This document shows positions 50,334 to 59,304 of a stretch of DNA of 64,000 nucleotides, piece by piece. Source of the stretch: RGIG7179 sp051893555. GTDB taxonomy: Bacteria; Bacillota; Clostridia; Peptostreptococcales; Anaerovoracaceae. The position numbers and the translations under genes were made by a program. Position 1 is the first letter of the stretch, and every line of letters starts with the position of its first letter. The notes under the pieces were generated by a model, which had not been told where the DNA came from, searched no databases, and saw only the letters and a program-made list of their open reading frames with translations. The DNA lies in NCBI GenBank assembly GCA_051893555.1, contig JBJFHL010000007.1, positions 62,001-126,000 of the forward strand, read 5' to 3'.

Positions 50334-50362
50334 TTGCTTTTTCACCGCTGAGATGGTATACT
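50334..50362 (+). promoter_or_regulatory. Promoter of the XpaC-like gene
   Basis: TTGCTT (50334-50339), a 17-base spacer, TATACT (50357-50362). Its -35 is six bases from the -35 of the divergent riboswitch promoter, so the two polymerases may compete. Confidence 0.65.
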
Positions 50363-50407
50363 TTGCATAGATAAACAACAGTAATCAACGAACAACAGGG
50401 GGAAGGA

Positions 50408-51595
50408 ATGAATAACGATAACCAGAAAAGCTATTTTGATATATTTAAAAATCCCAACGGCAGCTACCATATTCCGATCTGGCTGATCATCATAGGGTTC
50501 TGTGTCAACTGGATGCTGGGGATCGGTCTGCTGTTCGCACATCTGTGTGAAGATAAAACCAGTACAATTCCTTACGAAGATGCGCCTTATGATACCCCGG
50601 AGCAGAATGCACCGAAATCCGGTCAGTCTGTAAAACGTACCGTAAAAACAACGTCGAAATCAAAAAAGAAAAAGAATCCGGCAGCAGTCCTGACCGGACT
50701 GGGCATTTTTGCTGCCGCTGTCGGCGTTCTGGATCTGCCGGACTCCGTGCAGTATCTGGTCTGGTGTATTCAGAATGACAGCGGGATCTCCTATGGGATC
50801 CGGGACGTGGCACAGAACTGCATCTGGATTCTTTCCGGTCTGGCCATGCTTTTGGGCGCAAAGCGGCTGCAGACAGGGCAGCGGAGGCGCAGCAAGATTG
50901 CAGCCATCGTGGGTGACGCGAAGTACATGCAAATCGCCGAAATTGCAGAAGCGCTTCCTGCTTCAAGAAGCAAAACGGAAAAATATCTGCAGCAGTGCAT
51001 CGACAGTGGCATGTTCGGCGAGAAGGCCTATCTGGATATGCGTTCCGACTGCCTGGTCGTCAGCGGACCGGCACCGATGTCCAAAAAAGAGCAGGAAGCT
51101 GCAGAAGCCGCCCGTAAAGCGGCAGAGGCGGCAGAGGAAACCCTGGACGAATATGGCCGCATCCTGAAGGAAATCCGGGATATCAACAATAAAATCCCTG
51201 GCGAAGAATTCTCCGCCAAAATCGACCGGCTGGAAGATCTGACTTCAAAAATATTCAAGCTGGTTCAGGAGCAGCCGGAAAAGCAGAAAAAACTTCGGAA
51301 ATTCATCAATTACTATCTGCCCACCAGTCTGAAGCTGCTGCATAGCTACGAGCAGCTGGATGCACAGGGCATCGAGGGAAAGAACATCTCCGAATCCAAG
51401 CAGCAGATTGAAGAAACCATGGACACCATGATTTCCGCCTTCGAGAAGCAGCTGGACAACCTTTTCACTTCGGAAAGCATGGATATCTCCGCAGATATCG
51501 CAGCCATGCAGAATCTGATGCGTGCCGACGGCCTCATTGAAAACGAGTTTTCAGAGGCCATGGACAAGAGTAAACCTGGTGAAAAACTGCAATAA
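50408..51595 (+). CDS. XpaC-family protein with N-terminal membrane segments
   Basis: 395 residues. Hydrophobic segments at about 20-45, 95-115 and 140-160 anchor the protein; residues 165-225 have a helix-turn-helix-like look (MQIAEIAEALPASRSKTEKYL); residues 230-270 are an Ala/Glu-rich coiled coil; residues 250-395 resemble the XpaC/5-bromo-4-chloroindolyl-phosphate hydrolysis family (RKFINYYLPTSLKLLHSYEQL is characteristic, positions near 300). The XpaC name comes from an indirect phenotype, and relatives are often next to TelA-like stress proteins, absent here. GGGGGAAGGA precedes ATG. Function unknown. Confidence 0.65.
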   Translation: MNNDNQKSYFDIFKNPNGSYHIPIWLIIIGFCVNWMLGIGLLFAHLCEDKTSTIPYEDAPYDTPEQNAPKSGQSVKRTVKTTSKSKKKKNPAAVLTGLGIFAAAVGVLDLPDSVQYLVWCIQNDSGISYGIRDVAQNCIWILSGLAMLLGAKRLQTGQRRRSKIAAIVGDAKYMQIAEIAEALPASRSKTEKYLQQCIDSGMFGEKAYLDMRSDCLVVSGPAPMSKKEQEAAEAARKAAEAAEETLDEYGRILKEIRDINNKIPGEEFSAKIDRLEDLTSKIFKLVQEQPEKQKKLRKFINYYLPTSLKLLHSYEQLDAQGIEGKNISESKQQIEETMDTMISAFEKQLDNLFTSESMDISADIAAMQNLMRADGLIENEFSEAMDKSKPGEKLQ

Positions 51596-51619
51596 AACGC
51601 CACAATAAAAATCTGCCAT

Positions 51620-51680
51620 AAAAAACAGCCTGCACAGATACTTGAATGCTGTCATTCCGTCCTGTACAGGCTGTATTTTT
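51620..51680. terminator. Terminator between the XpaC-like and zinc-ribbon genes
   Basis: ACAGCCTG pairs with CAGGCTGT, and inside this CACAG/CTGTA can pair partly; an A-run precedes and TATTTTTATG follows. It lies between convergent genes. Confidence 0.7.
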
Positions 51681-51712
51681 ATGTTTTTTCACTTTTCACC
51701 GCAACATTACGC

Positions 51713-52099
51713 TTACCGTCTGATACTCCGGTCAATCAGTTTCTCACGGAATTCCTCTCCGCCCCGGATCTGCTCCAGTTCATCCGGTCCGAACAGTTCC
51801 TTCGCAAACAGCTTGATGGTTCTGGCTGCGGAGGAAATCGCGCCGGCACCCTTGTGGGCTGCAGTCTTCACGTTTTCATTTCTCTCCTGCCGCTTCTGCT
51901 CCAGCTCCGTTTCACACTGTTCGCACAGGCTGCGCTTCTCCTCCGTGTCCGGCAGTTCGCAGAAACATCTTCTGCAAACATAAATGGTTTTCGTGCCGCA
52001 ATTCGGGCAGTAGTTGAAATCTGATGTCTGCTTCACCTGTTTCACATGCAGTCTGCAGTCCGGATTCGGACATCCTTTTTTTCTGTTATCTGTTGCCAT
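51713..52099 (-). CDS. Small double zinc-ribbon protein
   Basis: 128 residues. Three cysteine pairs occur in the first 65 residues: CPNPDC, CPNCG, CRRC and CEQC, which make two zinc ribbons. The rest is a basic then amphipathic helix (KTAAHKGAGAISSAARTIKLFAKELFG) without motif. It lies 48 bases after tyrS, probably on the same transcript. Function unknown; a nucleic acid or protein binding role is likely from the fold. Its neighbour across the terminator is the XpaC-like gene. Confidence 0.7.
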   Translation of the reverse strand: MATDNRKKGCPNPDCRLHVKQVKQTSDFNYCPNCGTKTIYVCRRCFCELPDTEEKRSLCEQCETELEQKRQERNENVKTAAHKGAGAISSAARTIKLFAKELFGPDELEQIRGGEEFREKLIDRSIRR

Positions 52100-52147
52100 C
52101 TCTTTTTCCTCCCATAAACATCAAACAATTATTCTTCCCGATTCTGT

Positions 52148-53485
52148 TTATCCCAGCTCCACCATATGGAACTTCTTCTTACCCTTCTGGATCAGCAGCT
52201 TGCCGTTCTCGAACATGTCCGCAGTTACCATCATCTTCTTATCGGTGACCTTCTTTCCGGCAACCGTCAGGCCACCCTGCTCGATGGTCCGGAAGCCCTC
52301 CCCGTTGGATGGAACCAGACCCAGCTGACGGATCAGATTCACCACGCCCATGCCTTCACCTTCAAATTCAGAGGCAGCCATCACGGTCGTCGGGATATTC
52401 TCCATGGAACCGCCGCCGGCGAACGCCGCCCGGGCACCGTCCAGGGCTTTCTTCGCTTCTTCTTCACCGTGCACCAGCTTGGTAACTTCATAAGCCAGAA
52501 TTTCCTTGGCCTTGTTGATTTCAGCACCCTCCAGTGCAGACAGACGTTCCACTTCTTCCATCGGCAGGAAGGTCAACATCCGCAGGCACTTGTTCACATC
52601 CTGATCACCAACATTTCTCCAATACTGGAAAAATTCATACGGACTGGTCTTTTCCGGGCTGAGCCAAAGGGCACCCTTGGCCGTCTTGCCCATCTTCTTG
52701 CCTTCGGAATTGGTCAGCAGGGAGAAGGTCATGCCGTATACTTCTTTTCCGGTCTTCTTTCTGGTCAGATCCACGCCGCCGATGATGTTGGACCACTGGT
52801 CGTTGCCGCCGAACTCGATCTTCACATCAAAGTCCCGGGCCATAACCATGAAATCATAGCTCTGCAGCAGCATGTAGTTCAGTTCGAAGAAGGTCAGACC
52901 GCCTTCCCGCTCCATTCTCTGCTTGAAGCATTCTGCGCGGAGCATGTTGTTTACATTAAATAAGGAACCAACTTCCCGCACGAAATCGATATAGTTCAGC
53001 GGACGGATCCAGCGGGCGTTGTTCACTGCCACGGCCTTTCCCGGAATCGGCTCCCGGTTCTGATGGCCCGGTTCATATACGCCGTTGTTTCCTTCATATT
53101 TCCACTCTTCGTCGAAGTCCAGGAACTTATCGAACAGCTTCTTGAACTGCTGGCAGTTGTGCTCGATGGTTTCCACATCCATAATCGGACGCATGCCGGT
53201 CCGGCCGGAAGGGTCACCCACCATGCCGGTACCTCCGCCGATAAGCACCACCGGCGTGTGGCCGAACTTCTGCATGTACATCATGATGATGACCTGCATG
53301 AAGTGACCCACATGGAGACAATCCGCCGTCGGGTCGAAGCCGATGTAGAACTTCACCTTCTCATTCTGCAGCAGTTCCCGCACCTTCTCTTCGTCTGTGC
53401 ACTGCTCGATGAAGCCTCTCTCCTTCAGTACATCATATACATTATCAAATTTACTCACATTATCCGGAATAAAATCAAAATTCAT
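52148..53485 (-). CDS. tyrS: Tyrosyl-tRNA synthetase
   Basis: 445 residues. Class I signatures: HVGH (HIGH) in DPTADCLHVGHFMQ and KKMGKT (KMSKS variant). The tyrosine pocket includes GGNDQWSNI, and a C-terminal S4 RNA-binding domain ends the protein (GGLTVAGKKVTDKKM). GGAGGATAG precedes ATG. Unusually for a clostridial tyrS, no T-box leader is present: only 35 bases separate it from upp. Confidence 0.95.
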   Translation of the reverse strand: MNFDFIPDNVSKFDNVYDVLKERGFIEQCTDEEKVRELLQNEKVKFYIGFDPTADCLHVGHFMQVIIMMYMQKFGHTPVVLIGGGTGMVGDPSGRTGMRPIMDVETIEHNCQQFKKLFDKFLDFDEEWKYEGNNGVYEPGHQNREPIPGKAVAVNNARWIRPLNYIDFVREVGSLFNVNNMLRAECFKQRMEREGGLTFFELNYMLLQSYDFMVMARDFDVKIEFGGNDQWSNIIGGVDLTRKKTGKEVYGMTFSLLTNSEGKKMGKTAKGALWLSPEKTSPYEFFQYWRNVGDQDVNKCLRMLTFLPMEEVERLSALEGAEINKAKEILAYEVTKLVHGEEEAKKALDGARAAFAGGGSMENIPTTVMAASEFEGEGMGVVNLIRQLGLVPSNGEGFRTIEQGGLTVAGKKVTDKKMMVTADMFENGKLLIQKGKKKFHMVELG

Positions 53486-53520
53486 TTTTTATCTATCCTC
53501 CAAAATCTGTTCTCTCGTAC

Positions 53521-54150
53521 TTATTTCGTGCCGTACAGACGGTCGCCGGCATCGCCCAGACCAGGCAGAATGTAGGCATTTTCGTTCAGCTTCTCATCCT
53601 TGGCTGCGATATAGATATCCACGTCCGGATGGGCCTTCTGCAGGGCTTCAATGCCTTCCGGCGCCGCAATCAGACACATGAACACGATATCACTTCCGCC
53701 CCGCTGCTTGATGAAATCGATGGCGGCAACTGCAGATCCGCCGGTGGCCAGCATCGGATCGACAACGAAAATCTTTCTCTTTTCAATATCCTTCGGCAGC
53801 TTACAGTAGTATTCCACCGGTTCATGGGTGTCCGGGTCCCGGTACAGACCCACATGCCCAACCTTTGCATTCGGCACCAGAGCCAGCATACCGTCTACGA
53901 AGCCAAGGCCTGCACGCAGAATCGGAACAATGGCGATATCTTCCCCCTTCAGCATGTTTACCTTCGTTGTGCACATCGGCGTCTCGATTTCCACTTCCTC
54001 CAGCGGAAGCTGCCGCGTCGCCTCGAAGCCCATGAGCATAGCCACTTCCTTCGCCAGTTCCCGGAATTCCTTCACGTTGGTTTCCGTCCTTCTCATCAGG
54101 GACACTTTATGCTGAATTAACGGATGATCAAATACGTATACCTTTCCCAT
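53521..54150 (-). CDS. upp: Uracil phosphoribosyltransferase
   Basis: 209 residues. The PRPP loop is DPMLATGGSAVAAIDFIK, and the C-terminal ILPGLGDAGDRLYGTK is the uracil-binding end. It converts uracil and PRPP to UMP. It follows rpiB in the common Firmicute order. Confidence 0.97.
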   Translation of the reverse strand: MGKVYVFDHPLIQHKVSLMRRTETNVKEFRELAKEVAMLMGFEATRQLPLEEVEIETPMCTTKVNMLKGEDIAIVPILRAGLGFVDGMLALVPNAKVGHVGLYRDPDTHEPVEYYCKLPKDIEKRKIFVVDPMLATGGSAVAAIDFIKQRGGSDIVFMCLIAAPEGIEALQKAHPDVDIYIAAKDEKLNENAYILPGLGDAGDRLYGTK

Positions 54151-54213
54151 TTCTGCCTCTCTTTCCTGTTCTTCGCAAAATATTTTTTCCCGGCTTATTC
54201 GCCGTTTCCATCG

Positions 54214-54645
54214 TTACATCTGATCCAGCAGATCGATTCTTCTCTGGTGTCTTCCACCCTCAAATTCCGTATTCAGCCAGGCGTCCACAATCTCCATAGC
54301 AAGGCCGGTTTCCGTGGTTCTGCCGCCCAACGCCAGAATATTGGCATTGTTATGCTGTTTCGTCAGACGGGCCATTTCCACGGAAGTACAAAGACCGCAA
54401 CGAATGCCTTTCACCTTGTTGGCAGCGATGGAAATCCCGATGCCGGTTCCGCAGACTACCACACCCAGATCTGCTTTTCCCGACACCACCGCCTCTCCGC
54501 AGGCTTTGCCATAGACCGGATAATCCACCGATTCTTCCGAATGGGTTCCCAGATCCAGAACCTCCAGTCCTCTTTCCATCAGATGCTTTTTCACTTCTTC
54601 CTTCAGCGCGAAACCGCCGTGGTCGCTTGCTACCGCAATTTTCAT
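54214..54645 (-). CDS. rpiB: Ribose-5-phosphate isomerase B
   Basis: 143 residues. KIAVASDHGGFALKEEVK at the start and the catalytic Cys in VVCGTGIGISIAANK, with HNNANILALGGR, define RpiB. It interconverts ribose 5-phosphate and ribulose 5-phosphate, providing ribose phosphate for the PRPP used by upp. Confidence 0.95.
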   Translation of the reverse strand: MKIAVASDHGGFALKEEVKKHLMERGLEVLDLGTHSEESVDYPVYGKACGEAVVSGKADLGVVVCGTGIGISIAANKVKGIRCGLCTSVEMARLTKQHNNANILALGGRTTETGLAMEIVDAWLNTEFEGGRHQRRIDLLDQM

Positions 54646-54672
54646 CGCAAATTCCTCCTCGTATTCACCCTT

Positions 54673-55710
54673 CTATACTTGTACTATATGATAACCTGCA
54701 GATTTGAACATCCGGTTCATCACAGCGAATCCCACACCGTCTTCTTTCAGTGCCGCTGCGAAGATCACATCCACATTGCTCTTGTCAAAGGCTCGCAGCT
54801 GTGCGAAAAAATCGTGAGCCGCTTCTTCCGGCCGACTGTCATCATACAGAATAATGCCGACCTTTTCGCCTCGTTCCGTCCGCTCCATCTTGGCTTCGGC
54901 GATGGCAAGACGAACCTTCGCAGGCTCTCCTTCGAAGATGATCATTTCCGCCTTCGGTGCGTAATGTTTGTATTTCATTCCCGGAGATTTCGGATGAAAC
55001 TCTGTATCCGTCTCTATCAGGCTGTCGCCGCTGCGGTGAATGTCCGGCCGCACCAGTAAAGCAGGATCCAGGGTAACTTCCTTGCCCAGTGCCTGACTCA
55101 GATCCTTCACTGTCAGCTTTCCCGGCCGCAGGATCATCGGTGGATCCTGTGTCATATCCACCACGGTAGATTCAATACCGATCCGGCATGGTTCCCCCAT
55201 GATTACCGCATCGATCCTGCCGTTCAGATCATCCAGCACATGCATGCCCGTGGTCGGACTGGGCCGACCGGAAGCATTGGCGCTGGGTGCTGCAATCGGC
55301 AGTCCGGAAGCTTCAATCAATGCCAGCGCAACCGGATGGTTCGGCATGCGAACAGCCACGGTGGACAGTCCTCCGGTGGTAACCCGCGGAACATCTGGCA
55401 GGGCAGGCACGACCATGGTCAGGGGACCGGGCCAGAACGCATCCATCAGAATCTTCATGTCGTGCGTAATCTGCTCTGTCAGTTTCATTAAATCGTTTTT
55501 CGACGATATGTGAACAATCATGGGGTTGTCGCTGGGGCGGCCTTTTGCTTCATAGATTTTGGCAGCAGCTTCCCCGTTCATTCCGTCAGCGCCCAGACCG
55601 TAAACCGTTTCTGTCGGAAATGCTACCAGGCCTCCGCTACGGATGATTTCCGCACCGACTTCAATATCACAAGGTTCTGTTCCCAGTATCATCGTTTCTT
55701 TTTTTTCCAT
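54673..55710 (-). CDS. L-threonylcarbamoyladenylate synthase (Sua5/YwlC type)
   Basis: 345 residues, the two-domain Sua5 form. The YrdC domain has the KxR-type site TVYGLGADGMN, KGRPSDNPMIVH and GMPN-like PNHPVALALIE; a linker (PGMKYKHYAPKAEM) leads to the C-terminal Rossmann-like domain. It makes threonylcarbamoyl-AMP for tRNA t6A37. It starts 36 bases after prfA. Confidence 0.93.
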   Translation of the reverse strand: MEKKETMILGTEPCDIEVGAEIIRSGGLVAFPTETVYGLGADGMNGEAAAKIYEAKGRPSDNPMIVHISSKNDLMKLTEQITHDMKILMDAFWPGPLTMVVPALPDVPRVTTGGLSTVAVRMPNHPVALALIEASGLPIAAPSANASGRPSPTTGMHVLDDLNGRIDAVIMGEPCRIGIESTVVDMTQDPPMILRPGKLTVKDLSQALGKEVTLDPALLVRPDIHRSGDSLIETDTEFHPKSPGMKYKHYAPKAEMIIFEGEPAKVRLAIAEAKMERTERGEKVGIILYDDSRPEEAAHDFFAQLRAFDKSNVDVIFAAALKEDGVGFAVMNRMFKSAGYHIVQV

Positions 55711-55746
55711 TTATTTCATCTCGATTCTTTCTTGCAGAAGAAGCTG

Positions 55747-56808
55747 TTAGAAGTTTTTCATCTTTTCTGCCTGATCGCTGGTGATCAGACCATCAATAAT
55801 CTCATCGATATCTCCATCCAGGAAGCTGTCCAGCTTATAGATCGTCATGCCGATTCTGTGATCGGTAATGCGTCCCTGCGGGAAATTGTAGGTCCGGATC
55901 CGTTCACTTCGGTCACCGGAGCCCACCTGGCTCTTTCTTTCTGCGGAGATCTCCGCATTCTGTTCCTGCAGCTTCATGTCATAAAGCCGGGAGCGAAGTA
56001 CCTTGAAGGCCTTATCCTTATTTTTGATCTGAGATTTTTCATCCTGGCAGGTAACCACCAGCCCTGTCGGAATATGGGTCAGACGCACTGCAGAGTCTGT
56101 CGTATTTACGCACTGACCGCCGTTGCCGGAAGAACGGTACACATCTACTCTGACATCGTTTGGATTGATTTCCACTTCCACATCGTCCACCTCAGGCAGC
56201 ACAGCCACGGTAGCTGCCGAAGTATGAATTCTTCCGGAAGATTCCGTAGCCGGTACACGCTGTACACGGTGCGTACCGCTTTCGTATTTCATGCGGGAGT
56301 AGGCACCCTTGCCCTTGATCAGGACACTAGCCTCCTTGATGCCGCCGATGCCCGTATCATTGACATCCATCAGCTCCGCCTTCCAGCCGCGGCGCTCCGC
56401 ATATCTTAAATACATTCTCAGAAGATCCTGACCGAAAAGGGCGGCCTCTTCCCCGCCGGTGCCGGCACGGATCTCCAGAATAACGTTTTTCTCATCATTC
56501 GGGTCCTTCGGAAGCATGAGGATCTTCAGTTCCTCCTCCATCTTCGGAATCTGATCCTCCAGCTCGGAGAGCTCCATCTTCGCCAGTTCCTTCAGCTCTT
56601 CGTCGCCGGATTCCAGCATCTCCTTTGCTTCTGCGATACCTTCCTTCGCCTTCTTATATTCCTTATACTTATTTACGATGGGCTCCATTTCGCCCATTTC
56701 TTTGATGTGTTTCTGCCAGACAGGCTGGTTGTTGATCACGTCAGGGTCGGATACCTTCAGTGCCAGCTCTTCATATTTTTCCAAAATAAAATCCAGTTTG
56801 TCGAACAT
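55747..56808 (-). CDS. prfA: Peptide chain release factor 1
   Basis: 353 residues. The codon-reading motif PAT lies in RVPATESSGRIHTS, and the catalytic GGQ lies in SSGNGGQCVNTTDSAVRLTH. It ends translation at UAA and UAG; its GGQ glutamine is methylated by PrmC, encoded just upstream. Confidence 0.97.
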   Translation of the reverse strand: MFDKLDFILEKYEELALKVSDPDVINNQPVWQKHIKEMGEMEPIVNKYKEYKKAKEGIAEAKEMLESGDEELKELAKMELSELEDQIPKMEEELKILMLPKDPNDEKNVILEIRAGTGGEEAALFGQDLLRMYLRYAERRGWKAELMDVNDTGIGGIKEASVLIKGKGAYSRMKYESGTHRVQRVPATESSGRIHTSAATVAVLPEVDDVEVEINPNDVRVDVYRSSGNGGQCVNTTDSAVRLTHIPTGLVVTCQDEKSQIKNKDKAFKVLRSRLYDMKLQEQNAEISAERKSQVGSGDRSERIRTYNFPQGRITDHRIGMTIYKLDSFLDGDIDEIIDGLITSDQAEKMKNF

Positions 56809-56982
56809 GTCATTCTCCTATACTCTTTATTCTCACATTTTCTCCGGTTTTCGGGCACGCAAAAACCGGGTATAACTCGTAATATCCTAATTTATTATTG
56901 TACCATAAAAAGCGCTTCAGAAAAACAGAAACTTTAAAAAAACAGTCAAAAATCCCAATTCATGGCGGTTCTCACGGCAAAG

Positions 56983-57010
56983 AAAAACCCGGAAAGAATC
57001 TCCCGGGTTT
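56983..57010 (-). terminator. Terminator after rpmE
   Basis: AAACCCGG pairs with CCGGGTTT around a 10-base loop, then five U on the minus strand. It lies 14 bases after the rpmE stop and may separate rpmE from prfA transcription. Confidence 0.8.
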
Positions 57011-57023
57011 CGTCTTCTCATGA

Positions 57024-57224
57024 TTAGTCGATCTTGTACTTGTTCTTGAACTTTTCCACACGGCCGCCTCTGTTGATGAACTTCTGCTGACCGGTAAAGA
57101 ACGGATGACATGCTGAGCATACGTCAAGTCTTAATTCTTCCTTCGTGGATCTGGTAACAAAGGTATTACCACATGCGCAAGTAACTTTACATTCCTTATA
57201 ATCAGGATGGATTCCTTCCTTCAT
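57024..57224 (-). CDS. rpmE: Ribosomal protein L31, zinc-binding type
   Basis: 66 residues. MKEGIHPDYKECKVTCACGNTF and SACHPFFTGQ carry the four-cysteine zinc site (C16, C18, C36 and C39 approximately) of the zinc-containing L31. GGGAGAAAC precedes ATG. It has its own terminator and a promoter-like TTGCAG/TATAAA pair with 17 bases between (about 57302-57331), so it may be expressed separately from prmC. Confidence 0.95.
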   Translation of the reverse strand: MKEGIHPDYKECKVTCACGNTFVTRSTKEELRLDVCSACHPFFTGQQKFINRGGRVEKFKNKYKID

Positions 57225-57364
57225 GTTTCTCCCTCTTTCCTGCTCCGGTATCTGACCTTCGCATAATTTTATGGTTTACTGTAAAATCCGCTACAGCCTT
57301 TATACTATAACACAGGTTCTGCTGCAAAACAAGCACTTTTTAGCGGTTTTTTTCTGTTTTTTTG

Positions 57365-58276
57365 CTATTTCTTCTTTGGCGACAGAATCGCTGTCACGAT
57401 TCTGTCCCGTCCTGCCAGATCCTTCAGTCCCGTCACATAGCTGTACCTGTCATCTGTCGAAAACAATTTCGTGACTTCTCCCATCTGGTCATGTCCGATC
57501 TCCATCATCAGAATTCCCTCTTTTTTCAGAAATTCCGGTGCCTGGTCGGCGATGATCCGATAGAACATCAGTCCGTCTTCCCCGCCATCCAACGCAGAAA
57601 GAGGCTCATGATCTTTCACTTCCGGCTGCAATGTGGCAATGACTTCAGAGCGTATGTAAGGCGGGTTGGAAAGAATCAGATCAAATTTTCTGTTTCCCAG
57701 CTTTCCCCGAAATGCCTCAAACATATCACTTTTCACCATCTTCACCGATTTGGCGCCCAGACTTGCAGCGTTCCTCTCCGCCATGGCCAACGCATCCCCG
57801 CTGATGTCGGAACAGGTGACCTTACAGCCTTCTGCCAGCTTATCGATGGAAATACCGATAGCACCGCTGCCGCAGCACAGGTCCAGAACCGCCCAGTTTT
57901 TTCTGGCTCTGCAATTCAATGCTTCTCCACGAAGCTTATTCTTATTGATAACATCCAGTGCATCTTCCACCAGAGTTTCCGTATCCTGTCTCGGGATCAG
58001 CACCTTGTCGCTGACCTGAAAGGTCAACCCCATAAATTCCTGCTCTCCGGTAATATGCTGCAGCGGCACCCGGCAAGCCCTGCGGGCCACCAGATCGAAA
58101 TATTCCTCACACTGGTTGTCCTGCATCACATCCTGCCACCGCATCATCAGTCGGGTCCGATCAATATGCATCATGTAGCAGAAAAGTTCTTTCGCATCGA
58201 TGGCTGCATCCTCCACGCCGGCATCCGCCAGCTGATTTTCTCCGATTTTTATTAATTCCTTGACTGGTAAACTCAT
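57365..58276 (-). CDS. prmC: Release factor glutamine methyltransferase
   Basis: 303 residues. The SAM motif VLDLCCGSGAIGIS and the catalytic NPPY in LILSNPPYIRSEV are clear; the N-terminal helical domain recognises the release factor. It methylates the GGQ glutamine of RF1 and RF2. It overlaps the DUF1385 gene by four bases. Confidence 0.95.
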   Translation of the reverse strand: MSLPVKELIKIGENQLADAGVEDAAIDAKELFCYMMHIDRTRLMMRWQDVMQDNQCEEYFDLVARRACRVPLQHITGEQEFMGLTFQVSDKVLIPRQDTETLVEDALDVINKNKLRGEALNCRARKNWAVLDLCCGSGAIGISIDKLAEGCKVTCSDISGDALAMAERNAASLGAKSVKMVKSDMFEAFRGKLGNRKFDLILSNPPYIRSEVIATLQPEVKDHEPLSALDGGEDGLMFYRIIADQAPEFLKKEGILMMEIGHDQMGEVTKLFSTDDRYSYVTGLKDLAGRDRIVTAILSPKKK

Positions 58277-59289
58277 TCTTCTTCCTTCACTTCTTCTTTC
58301 TCCTCGGGAACAGGTTCTCCGTTGAGATCACAGATTCCTTCGAAATAAGGTGTTCCTGCCGGCTTCAGCACGGCTTTCATTGCCGCGATTGCCACCTCCA
58401 GCTGTGCATCCGATGGTTCCTTTGTGGTCAGCTTCTGCACGTAAAGCCCCGGCAAGCTCAAAACTTTCACCACAGGATTACTGCTTCTGCCTGCCCATTT
58501 CAGGAGTTCATAGGAAAGGCCTGCAATCAGAGGCAGCACCAGAAGACGTCCGGCAACCCGAAGAAATACGTTAGGCCAGCCCATGAGAGCGTGTACCAGC
58601 ACGGCAATAATCATGACGAATACCAGGAAACTGGTTCCGCACCGCGGATGTACCGTATAAAACTGCTGTGCGTTTTCCGGGGTCAAGTCCAGATTGTTTT
58701 CAAAACAGTGGATAGTCTTATGCTCCGCACCATGATACTGAAATACCGTTTTTATGTCCGGCATTTTGGATATGAGGACGATATACAGCATGAAAATCAG
58801 AATACGCACGATGCCTTCCACCAGATTCATCAGCAGAATACTACTGGTCAGATGGGAAACCCATCCTACCACCACCGTAGGAAGCAGCATGAATAAACCA
58901 ACGCTCATGGCAATGGCCAGCACCACAGAAAGAACCATGAGGATCTTCCATGCCTTTTCCTTTCCCAGCTTCTCTTCCACCCAGACATCAAATTTGTCTT
59001 TCTCATAATCTTCCGGGTAAAATTCCTCCAGCTTGTCTGCAGAGTACATCAGAACCTTGGTACCGTATACCATGGAGTTCACGAAGTTGACCACGCCGCG
59101 GATAATGGGAACTTTCCCCCATTTGCTTCCCTTCGGATTCGCTTCGGTTTTCATGAAGATCCTTCCGTCCGGCATGCGGATTCCGATGGCGGTCCGTTCC
59201 GGTCCCCGCATCATAATTCCTTCCATGATGGCCTGACCGCCGATCGAGGTAGGACAGGCATCCTTTAAAAATACTTTCTTTAAATCCAT
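58273..59289 (-). CDS. DUF1385 membrane protein (YqhQ-like)
   Basis: 338 residues. The family signature CPTSIGGQAIMEGIMMRGP is at residues 14-32, followed by membrane segments at about 115-165 and 215-270 and the motif GAEHKTIHCFEN. The C-terminus is acidic (PEEKEEVKEEE). DUF1385 proteins are found between rho/rpmE and prmC in many Firmicutes; their function is not known. Here the gene lies 15 bases after rho and overlaps prmC. Confidence 0.9.
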   Translation of the reverse strand: MDLKKVFLKDACPTSIGGQAIMEGIMMRGPERTAIGIRMPDGRIFMKTEANPKGSKWGKVPIIRGVVNFVNSMVYGTKVLMYSADKLEEFYPEDYEKDKFDVWVEEKLGKEKAWKILMVLSVVLAIAMSVGLFMLLPTVVVGWVSHLTSSILLMNLVEGIVRILIFMLYIVLISKMPDIKTVFQYHGAEHKTIHCFENNLDLTPENAQQFYTVHPRCGTSFLVFVMIIAVLVHALMGWPNVFLRVAGRLLVLPLIAGLSYELLKWAGRSSNPVVKVLSLPGLYVQKLTTKEPSDAQLEVAIAAMKAVLKPAGTPYFEGICDLNGEPVPEEKEEVKEEE

Positions 59290-59304
59290 ATTGTTTCCCT
59301 TATG

